This document shows, in pieces, positions 43,969 to 50,851 of a stretch of DNA of 64,000 nt. Made by a program: the position numbers and the translations under genes. Under the pieces are notes generated by a model. That model did no database searches. It was not told where the DNA came from and worked only from the letters and a program-made list of their open reading frames with translations. Position 1 is the stretch's first letter, and every line of letters begins with the position of its first letter. The DNA is taken from assembly GCF_003363155.1 (NCBI RefSeq), contig NZ_QRBE01000018.1, positions 18,560 through 82,559 of the forward strand. Direction: 5' to 3'. Source of the DNA: Dyella monticola (GTDB lineage: Bacteria > Pseudomonadota > Gammaproteobacteria > Xanthomonadales > Rhodanobacteraceae).

Positions 43969-44886
43969 ATGGACAGTACCGAACGCCTCGATGGGCGCGC
44001 GCTCATCTATATCGCCATCGCTTTGCTCACCTGGTCGTCCGCCTATGCGGCGATTGCGTATGCGCTTGCTTCGTTTACACCTGGTGAGGTGGCGTTTGCG
44101 CGGCTTTCCATCGGCTCGCTGTGTTTCGCGCTGTTGATGTGGGTGAAGCGTGCGCGCGCGCCGCGTCGAAGTGATTGGCTGCAGCTTGCGGTGCTTGGTG
44201 TGACCGGCCTGACGGTGTATCACTTGTGCCTCAATTACGCCGAAACACGTATCGCCAGCGGAACGGCGGCCATTCTGATTGCGCTGGTGCCGGCCGCGAC
44301 CACGACGCTGTCGGCCTTCTGGATCGGCGAACGCATCAGTGCACGCAGAGTCCTGGGATTGGGCGTTGCGCTGCTGGGCGTGGTGCTGGTGGTGCTTACC
44401 AGTGGCAAGCAAGTGCGCTTTCAGCCGATGGCGGCGCTGGTGTTGGTGAGCGTCATTGCATCGGCGGTGCTGTTTGTCGGGCAGAAGCCGTTGTTCGCGC
44501 GCAACGACATGATCGGTGTGACGGCCTTCGGTTTTTTTGCCGGCACCTTGGGCGCGCTGCCATTCGGTTTGGGTGTTGTGCATGCGCTGGCGGCAGCGCC
44601 ATGGGCGCATATCGCCGCACTGGTTTGGCTCGGTATTGCGCCGACGTTTGTGGGCTACCTCACCTGGAACGCCGCGCTGCGGCGTGCATCGGCCTCGCAG
44701 GTTTCCAGCTTCATCTATTTTTCGCCGCCGATTGCCGTGTTGATCGGCTGGGTGTGGCTGGGCGAGAAGCCGGGCTGGCTGACGCTGATTGGTGGCGCCG
44801 TCACGGTGGGTGGCGTGGCCTTGGCCAATGCGCGTCGTGGCGCAGCACGTGCGCCGGCCGTGACCAAGCAAGCGTGCGAGTCATAA
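43969..44886 (+). CDS. EamA/DMT family transporter
   Basis: A 305-residue inner-membrane protein with two EamA repeats and about ten transmembrane helices. The first repeat starts IYIAIALLTWSSAYAAIAYAL; the second ends in FIYFSPPIAVLIGWVWLGEKP. Such proteins export amino acids or metabolites. The divergent Lrp-like gene suggests an amino-acid efflux role. The GST gene follows 31 bases later and may be co-transcribed. Confidence 0.92.
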   Translation: MDSTERLDGRALIYIAIALLTWSSAYAAIAYALASFTPGEVAFARLSIGSLCFALLMWVKRARAPRRSDWLQLAVLGVTGLTVYHLCLNYAETRIASGTAAILIALVPAATTTLSAFWIGERISARRVLGLGVALLGVVLVVLTSGKQVRFQPMAALVLVSVIASAVLFVGQKPLFARNDMIGVTAFGFFAGTLGALPFGLGVVHALAAAPWAHIAALVWLGIAPTFVGYLTWNAALRRASASQVSSFIYFSPPIAVLIGWVWLGEKPGWLTLIGGAVTVGGVALANARRGAARAPAVTKQACES

Positions 44887-44917
44887 TGCAGACGGTATCG
44901 CCCTTCGAGGAAAACGC

Positions 44918-45607
44918 ATGTACACGCTCTACATCGCCAACAAGAACTACTCGTCCTGGTCCTTGCGCCCGTGGGTATTGCTGACGGAGCTGGGCATCCC
45001 GTTCGAAGAAAAACTCACACCGTTCCAGGGCGGCACATCGTCGAGCTGGAATGCGTTCCGCGCATTCTCGCCCACAGGCAAAGTGCCGTGCCTGCACGAT
45101 GGCGATACGGTGGTATGGGATTCGCTGTCTATCACCGAATACGTGGCCGAGCGTCACCCGACCGTATGGCCAAACGATGCGCATGTGCGTGCATGGGCTC
45201 GCAGCGCCGCCGCGGAAATGCACACGGGCTTCGAACCGTTGCGTTCGCATTGCCCGATGAACTGCGGCATCCGGCTGCAATTGCATGAAATGCCTCCCAC
45301 GCTCGCGCGCGACCTGGTTCGCCTGCAGGAATTGTGGACGCAAGGGCTCAGGCGCTTCGGTGGCCCCTTTCTCGCCGGCGATGCATTTACGGCGGTGGAT
45401 GCGTTCTACGCACCCGTGACGTTCCGTATTCAAAGTTATGGCTTGTCGCTGGATGATGATTGCCGCGCCTACGTACAGCGCATGCTGGCCTTGCCTTCCA
45501 TGCAACGCTGGTATGAAGCGGCACTGCGCGAAACCTGGCGTGATACGGACCACGAACAAGAAACACTGCGCCAGGGTGTATTGCTCAAAGACCTGCGCGC
45601 GGCTTGA
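44918..45607 (+). CDS. Glutathione S-transferase family protein
   Basis: A 229-residue GST. The N-terminal thioredoxin-like domain has IANKNYSSWSLRPWVLL (catalytic Ser region), FSPTGKVPCLHDGD (cis-Pro) and WDSLSITEYVAE (Glu-Ser glutathione contact). The C-terminal helical domain includes FLAGDAFTAVDAFYAPV. It would conjugate glutathione to electrophiles or act as a thiol isomerase; the substrate is unknown. It lies in the same direction as the DMT exporter. Confidence 0.9.
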   Translation: MYTLYIANKNYSSWSLRPWVLLTELGIPFEEKLTPFQGGTSSSWNAFRAFSPTGKVPCLHDGDTVVWDSLSITEYVAERHPTVWPNDAHVRAWARSAAAEMHTGFEPLRSHCPMNCGIRLQLHEMPPTLARDLVRLQELWTQGLRRFGGPFLAGDAFTAVDAFYAPVTFRIQSYGLSLDDDCRAYVQRMLALPSMQRWYEAALRETWRDTDHEQETLRQGVLLKDLRAA

Positions 45608-45825
45608 TGCCGCGCAGGGCGAAACACTGGCGCGAAACTTGTGCGTGATCGTGTGGTGATCGACCTAGCAAAACCTTCTCTTTTCCAGAACGGGCAGGTA
45701 AGTAGTTTGGCGGCGTCCTGTTCATGCATTCTTGCGCGAGCGTGAATGCGTCACCAAGAAACTGCCCGGGTGGGTGCGGGGGTTTGCTACGTGGGTCGAG
45801 ACAGGCGTAGACGCGCAGGCTTTTG

Positions 45826-46368
45826 ATGGTTGTCACACCTCTTTACCGCCGCCTTGCGGCAGCGATGTTGTTCGACCTTGTAACGTTGCAGGCATTTGCC
45901 GCCGGTCCACGCATATCAGTGGAAGGCGGCGAGAGCTTCGTCGGCGGCTACTTCGCCTTCAACCAGGGCACGCCAGCAGTGTTCGGCGAAGCGGTGTTCG
46001 ACGAACATGCCATCAGCAGCAGCGCGTTCATGTGGGCACCGGATGTCACCGCCGGCTGGATCGACGGAAGGGATATCGCCTATTTCCAGCATGATCGGTA
46101 CACCACGCGCGATCACATCTGGATGCTGGCCGGTGGCGTACGCCTTCGCTACAACGCGCCGGACGCGTGGTATCGAAGGCTCTTCTTCAGTTTTCAACCC
46201 ACCCTGCATACCGGACGAACGCAGGCATTGAGCAGCAGCTACGAATTCACCAGCACACTGGGTTGGCAAGGCGAGCATTGGATGGTGGCGATTCGCCATA
46301 GCTCCAACGCTTTTCTGCATTTGCCCAACCGCGGCGAGAACATGCTGCTGATGGGCATCACGTTCTGA
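45826..46368 (+). CDS. PagL-like lipid A 3-O-deacylase (acyloxyacyl hydrolase family)
   Basis: A 180-residue outer-membrane beta-barrel candidate. A signal peptide ends near AFAAGPR. The C-terminal block AIRHSSNAFLHLPNRGENMLLMGITF matches PagL-type proteins (described in the family as a His/Ser/Glu active site); here His158, Ser160 and Glu171 are in position, and the last residue is Phe, as in outer-membrane proteins. PagL removes the 3-linked acyl chain of lipid A. The ATG at 45826 is used; the TTG at 45823 is adjacent. Confidence 0.75.
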   Translation: MVVTPLYRRLAAAMLFDLVTLQAFAAGPRISVEGGESFVGGYFAFNQGTPAVFGEAVFDEHAISSSAFMWAPDVTAGWIDGRDIAYFQHDRYTTRDHIWMLAGGVRLRYNAPDAWYRRLFFSFQPTLHTGRTQALSSSYEFTSTLGWQGEHWMVAIRHSSNAFLHLPNRGENMLLMGITF

Positions 46369-46394
46369 TTCGATCGGCGCTCTGGCGATACACC

Positions 46395-47144
46395 TCAGAG
46401 TTTGTAGGCGCGATGGATCGCCACGATGCCATTGCTGAGATTGCGCACCTCGACACGGCCGAAGCCGGCCTGTTCCATCATGCCCTTCAGGGTTTCCTGA
46501 TCCGGATGCTTGCGGATCGATTCGGCCAGGTATTGATAGCTCTGTGCGTCGCCGGCGAACAGCCGTCCCAGCTTGGGCAGCACTTGAAACGAATGGAAAT
46601 CGTAGAGCTTGCTGAAGAGCTCGTTGCGTACCTTGGAAAACTCCAGCACCAACGCTCGACCACCCGGCTTGAGCACGCGGCAGATATCGGCCAGCGCCTT
46701 ATCTTTGTCCGTGACATTGCGCAGGCCGAAGGCCATGGTCACGGCGTCGAAACTGTTGTCCGGAAACGGCAGTGCTTCGGCATTCATTTGCACCCAGCGC
46801 AGACCTGAAACCACGCCCTGGTCGGTAAGTCGGTCGCGCCCTTTATTGAGCATGGCCGCGTTGATGTCGCCCACCACCACATCGCCGCTTTGGCCGACCA
46901 CGGGCTTGATCAGCGCGGCGATGTCGCCAGTGCCGCCCGCCAGATCAAGCACGCGATCGCCGCTGCGGATGCCGCTGATGGCGACGAAGTGACGCTTCCA
47001 CAGGCGATGGATGCCGAACGACATCAGGTCGTTCATCAGGTCGTAATTGCGGGCGACCGAGGTGAAAACCTGGCCGACCAGTTTTTGCTTCTCCCCGACC
47101 GGTACGTCGCGGAAGCCGAAATGGGTAGTGGGCTGTTCGCTCAT
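46395..47144 (-). CDS. ubiE: Ubiquinone/menaquinone C-methyltransferase UbiE
   Basis: SAM-dependent methyltransferase for ring C-methylation in ubiquinone synthesis (and demethylmenaquinone if present). Its 249 residues match E. coli UbiE (251). Signatures: [25 protein letters not shown], the SAM motif [12 protein letters not shown] and [16 protein letters not shown]. With ubiA elsewhere in the window it marks a respiratory quinone-making cell. The gene is convergent with the PagL-like gene. Confidence 0.96.
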   Translation of the reverse strand: MSEQPTTHFGFRDVPVGEKQKLVGQVFTSVARNYDLMNDLMSFGIHRLWKRHFVAISGIRSGDRVLDLAGGTGDIAALIKPVVGQSGDVVVGDINAAMLNKGRDRLTDQGVVSGLRWVQMNAEALPFPDNSFDAVTMAFGLRNVTDKDKALADICRVLKPGGRALVLEFSKVRNELFSKLYDFHSFQVLPKLGRLFAGDAQSYQYLAESIRKHPDQETLKGMMEQAGFGRVEVRNLSNGIVAIHRAYKL

Positions 47145-47270
47145 GCGCGCATGGTACAGGAAGCGGACCTGAGGATAAGCCTGCCTTATCTGTCATATAG
47201 ACAACATGAAGTAGCCTGATGACCCAGGGCGGCGTAGCCTTGCCGCCGATATCCCACCACGAGGCGGAAC

Positions 47271-47810
47271 ATGAAACCTTCGATCCTGCTGTTTGGCGTC
47301 ATCGGTCTGTGTGGTTGCGCCGCGGTTGCCGCTCAGGGCGCGCCGCAAGCGGTCATCACCGCCGCCGGTCATTACCACCCGTTGCCACACGCGGCCTATC
47401 AGCCTGATCCGGCAGCGACGTATAAAGTGGTGTTCGCGATGACCCGCGAAAGCGAAAAGCCCGGTCAGGTCAATCCTGCGCTGGAACGTGTTGCGCGCAC
47501 AGTGAACCTTTATGCCTCCGCCGGCGTGCCAGTGGACCACCTGAAATTCGTTGCAGTGGCGTACGGCAAGGCCACGCCGCTGGTGCTCGACAACGCGCAC
47601 TACAAGGCCAAGTTCGGTGTCGACAATCCCAACTTGCCGGTGATCGAACAGCTGCGCAAGGCGGGCGTGGATGTCGCGGTATGCGGACAGGCGATGGCCG
47701 AGAGCAACTTTCCCGATGATTGGGCGGCCAAGAGCGTGACCTTGAGCCTTTCGGCGCTCACCACCATCACCGAGTTGCAGCAGCAGGGCTACGCCCTGAT
47801 GCCGCTGTAA
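47271..47810 (+). CDS. Exported DsrE-family protein
   Basis: A 179-residue DsrE/DsrF-like protein with an N-terminal export signal (LLFGVIGLCGCAAVAAQG); an LCGC sequence could also be read as a lipobox. Conserved Cys137 is in VDVAVCGQAMAE, the position used for persulfide transfer in DsrE/TusD relatives. VVFAMTRESEKPGQVNPALERVAR fits the DsrE alpha/beta fold. It is first of four genes leading to TsdA. GAGG precedes the ATG. A sulfur-carrier role is inference. Confidence 0.8.
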   Translation: MKPSILLFGVIGLCGCAAVAAQGAPQAVITAAGHYHPLPHAAYQPDPAATYKVVFAMTRESEKPGQVNPALERVARTVNLYASAGVPVDHLKFVAVAYGKATPLVLDNAHYKAKFGVDNPNLPVIEQLRKAGVDVAVCGQAMAESNFPDDWAAKSVTLSLSALTTITELQQQGYALMPL

Positions 47811-47825
47811 ATCAAGGAGCGCGTC

Positions 47826-48776
47826 ATGTCGCCATGTTGGAAACGTCGCCGGCGGCACGCGCTGCTGGCAGGGCTGTTGGCTGCCATGTGCGGTGTGGCC
47901 AACGCATCGCAAACCGATTATCTGCCACCCTGGAATCCGCCGCCGACGGGTGGTGTTTCCTTTGCGATGCCGCCGTTCGATGCGATTGCCGACCTGCATG
48001 GCGACATCGTCGACCCGCAGCTCACGGTGTTTTTCGCCGGTAACCAGTTCATGGTGGTGCACGATCTGATCGAAGTGTTCAAGCAACGCTATCCGGCTTA
48101 TCAGCGCGTATTCGTCGAGACCTTGCCACCTGGTATTCTCGCCAAGCAGATCGAAACCGGCTCGCTGGTGATGGGCAATCTGCGCATTGCGTTGAAGCCG
48201 GATATTTTCACCGCCGGCAAAGGCTCCATCGCCGCCTCGCAAAAGCAGCACGGCTGGTTTGCCGATACGGTCGACTACGCGCGCAATCCGCTCGCGATTC
48301 TGGTGGCAAAAGGCAACCCGAAACATGTTGAAGGCTTGAAGGATCTAGGCCGCGACGATGTACGGGTGAGCATGCCCAACCCGCAATGGGAAGGCATCGC
48401 CAAGCAGATCGAAGCCAGCTACCGCAAGGCCGGCGGCGACGCGCTGGATCACACCGTGATGGATGAGAAGGTGAAGGCCGGAACGACCTATCTCACGCGC
48501 ATCCATCACCGTGAATCGCCACTGCGTGTGCTGCAGGGCGAATCGGATGCGGCGCCGGTGTGGTCGACGGAAGCGTATTTCCAGCAGCAGATATTGCATC
48601 GTCCAGTGGAGACCGTCGCCATTCCTGCCGACCAGAATGTCACGGCGACCTACACCGCCGCGCGCATGAAAGATGCGCCGCACACGCAGGCAGCGAAGGA
48701 TTTTCTCGCCTTCATGGCGTCGCCTGAGGCGCAGGCGATCTATCGCAAATATGGCTTTCAGCCGCCGCAGCCATGA
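47826..48776 (+). CDS. Periplasmic substrate-binding protein without a transporter
   Basis: A 316-residue solute-binding protein of the PBP2 (ModA/PstS/thiosulfate-binding-like) type. A signal peptide of about 26 residues ends VANASQTD. Fold marks: LTVFFAGNQFMVVHDLIEVFKQRYP at the start, NPLAILVAKGNPKHVEGLKDL in the middle and AKDFLAFMASPEAQAIYRKYGF at the end. No ABC permease or ATPase gene is nearby. It lies between the DsrE-like gene (15 bases) and the cytochrome (four-base overlap). The anion bound is unknown. Confidence 0.82.
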   Translation: MSPCWKRRRRHALLAGLLAAMCGVANASQTDYLPPWNPPPTGGVSFAMPPFDAIADLHGDIVDPQLTVFFAGNQFMVVHDLIEVFKQRYPAYQRVFVETLPPGILAKQIETGSLVMGNLRIALKPDIFTAGKGSIAASQKQHGWFADTVDYARNPLAILVAKGNPKHVEGLKDLGRDDVRVSMPNPQWEGIAKQIEASYRKAGGDALDHTVMDEKVKAGTTYLTRIHHRESPLRVLQGESDAAPVWSTEAYFQQQILHRPVETVAIPADQNVTATYTAARMKDAPHTQAAKDFLAFMASPEAQAIYRKYGFQPPQP

Positions 48777-49435
48777 GCATGTACCGCATCACGTTGATCG
48801 TGCTTGCCGTGCTCTACGCGCATGGCGTGCTTGCCGGCACTCCTGATGGTTCGACCATCGCACACCAAGGCAACGGACACGGTGTTGCGCCGTGCATGGC
48901 GTGTCATGGTGTCAACGGTGAAGGGCAATCGGCCGCCGGGTTTCCGCGTTTGGCCGGATTGCCACAAGCCTACTTGCGCAAGCAGCTGGATGATTTCGCC
49001 AATGGCACCCGCGTCAATGCCACCATGCAGCCTGTCGCCAGCGGCTTGAGCGATGCCGAACGCGATGCGCTGGCCGTCTATTACAGCGCATTACCGATAC
49101 CGGCCTCCGCACCGTCGTCAGCGCCGGTCGATGACGGCGCACGGACCGGGCAAGTATTGGCAACGCGAGGTCGCTGGTCGACATCGCTACCTGCGTGCGA
49201 GCAATGTCATGGGCCTGGCGGCATCGGCGTCGGCGATCACTTTCCACCGTTGCTTGGGCAATCGGCCGTCTATCTATCCAATCAGCTGCATGCGTGGCAA
49301 CAAGGTTCGCGTCATAATGATCCATTGCAGTTGATGCAAAGCGTGACGTCAAAGTTGAGCGATGCGGACATCACGGCCATCAGCACGTGGTACGCCGCAC
49401 AACCGGTCGTGCCGGCGCAGGAGAAGCAGCCATGA
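48773..49435 (+). CDS. Diheme cytochrome c4 (TsdB-like)
   Basis: A 220-residue exported diheme cytochrome c. A signal peptide ends near LAGTP. Heme motifs are CMACH (41-45) and CEQCH (142-146), each in a class I cytochrome c half, giving the c4 arrangement. PRLAGLPQAYLRKQLDDFANGTR and LLGQSAVYLSNQLHAWQQGSR are the c4 repeat marks. It overlaps the tsdA-like gene downstream by four bases. In other bacteria a c4-type cytochrome, TsdB, next to tsdA accepts its electrons. Confidence 0.88.
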   Translation: MSMYRITLIVLAVLYAHGVLAGTPDGSTIAHQGNGHGVAPCMACHGVNGEGQSAAGFPRLAGLPQAYLRKQLDDFANGTRVNATMQPVASGLSDAERDALAVYYSALPIPASAPSSAPVDDGARTGQVLATRGRWSTSLPACEQCHGPGGIGVGDHFPPLLGQSAVYLSNQLHAWQQGSRHNDPLQLMQSVTSKLSDADITAISTWYAAQPVVPAQEKQP

Positions 49436-50361
49436 AGTGGATGCATTTCGTTCTTGTGATCGGTGCGTTGTCGTTGACGGCTTGCGATCACTCGACGCCG
49501 CACGCGGCAGCCCCGGTTGCGAAAAGCCCGGCGCATGTGACGTCAGCACCCAAGAAGGCGACAGCTTTCGCCCCGCCGTCCGAGTCGGACATTCCCAACG
49601 ATGATTTCGGCAAGCAAGTTGCGCTTGGACGTCAGATATTCATCGACCCGGGCCAGTATGCGAAGGCTTACGTCGGCAACAGTCTCAGTTGCGAAAACTG
49701 CCATCTGGATGCGGGGCGTCTTGCGCATTCGGCGCCGCTTTGGGGCGCGTATCCGATGTACCCCGCGTATCGCAGCAAGAATCACCACGTCAACACGTTT
49801 GCCGAGCGCTTGCAGGGGTGCTTCCAATACAGCATGAACGGCAAAGCGCCACCGGCTGACGATCCAGTGCTGGTCGCGTTGGAGACGTATGCGTACTGGA
49901 TGTCGAAGGGCGAGCCGATTGGTACATCGTTGCCGGGCCGCGGTTATCCCAAATTGCCCAAGCCCGCGATCGCGCCCGATTACGCGCGCGGTGAGGCGGT
50001 GTTCAAACGCGATTGCGCGCTTTGTCATGGCGACAACGGTCAAGGCCAGCGGGCGGCTGGACGCACCGTGTTTCCGCCACTTTGGGGGCCGCAATCGTTC
50101 AACTGGGGCGCGGGCATGGAACAGGTCAACAACGCGGCGGGTTTCATCAAAGCCAACATGCCGCTGGGACGCGGCGATACGTTGACCGACCAAGACGCGT
50201 GGGACGTGGCGTATTTCATGGATGCGCACGAACGTCCGCAGGACCCACGTTTCAAGGGTTCCATTGCCGAAACACGTAAGGCGTATCACGACACGCCCGA
50301 GTCGTTGTACGGCACGACCGTGAATGGGCAGCAGCTCGGTCAAGGTACCGCCGGGAAATAA
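49432..50361 (+). CDS. TsdA-like thiosulfate dehydrogenase, lipoprotein form
   Basis: A 309-residue diheme c-type protein resembling thiosulfate dehydrogenase TsdA, which oxidises two thiosulfates to tetrathionate. Heme motifs: CENCH (87-91) and CALCH (195-199). The unusual Cys ligand of the active-site heme fits Cys130 in RLQGCFQYSMNGK, and Met243 in ANMPLG fits the ligand of the second heme. LSLTACD gives a lipobox (Cys18), so it is membrane-anchored rather than soluble. The ATG at 49432 overlaps the cytochrome stop. GGAG precedes it. A role in tetrathionate reduction is also possible. Confidence 0.82.
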   Translation: MKWMHFVLVIGALSLTACDHSTPHAAAPVAKSPAHVTSAPKKATAFAPPSESDIPNDDFGKQVALGRQIFIDPGQYAKAYVGNSLSCENCHLDAGRLAHSAPLWGAYPMYPAYRSKNHHVNTFAERLQGCFQYSMNGKAPPADDPVLVALETYAYWMSKGEPIGTSLPGRGYPKLPKPAIAPDYARGEAVFKRDCALCHGDNGQGQRAAGRTVFPPLWGPQSFNWGAGMEQVNNAAGFIKANMPLGRGDTLTDQDAWDVAYFMDAHERPQDPRFKGSIAETRKAYHDTPESLYGTTVNGQQLGQGTAGK

Positions 50362-50851
50362 CCCGTAAGAAAATGCGAGATGAAGAGGCGTTTTGTATGG
50401 CTTGCCCAAACGGACGGCCTATGCCTTCGCTCAAAAAATGACGTAGCATTTCCGTGCGTAACAGGGGTTGGGGCGAACGTTTTCGTTCGTTGCGTCAAGG
50501 GGAAACAGTGGGCAGTTCGCTGCATGCATCGATCGGGCCGCCGACAACGTGAGTGTCGACGGCGGATACCTCTTCACGGATGACTCCTGGAGGCAGGCAG
50601 AGCACAACGCTCTGACTCCACTCCACCACAGGGTTTCGACGGATCGATGACAACGCTTCTGCATACAAGTCTGCATCGTGGCAGGCCAATGTACGGTCGA
50701 TCACGCCGTGCTGATTTTTCCCCCATCGTTCAACGCCAACTCGGCGCGTTCGCGGCTGAGGCGAGGTGTTCCTTTCTTACCGCCACCGAAGTCGCATGCC
50801 GCAGCGCGTGCTGACGTCGCACGTACCTGTTTTCGACATGGAGCGGCATAC
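50362..50851. other. Intergenic region before the autotransporter pair
   Basis: 490 bases without a supported gene. A hairpin with one bulge (CCGCCGACA against TGTCGACGGCGG) lies at 50538-50565 and a short CGAACG-TTTT-CGTTCG stem at 50474-50489. Neither has a T tract. No promoter is clear enough to call. Confidence 0.5.

Noticed and set aside
50362..50851. Possible small genes (60-81 codons) before the autotransporters
   Set aside because: Several short frames overlap each other on both strands with no ribosome-binding site or resemblance to known proteins.
50678..50851. N-terminal extension of autotransporter copy 1
   Set aside because: The frame is open upstream, but the start at 50852 alone gives a signal peptide and lipobox that align with copy 2.
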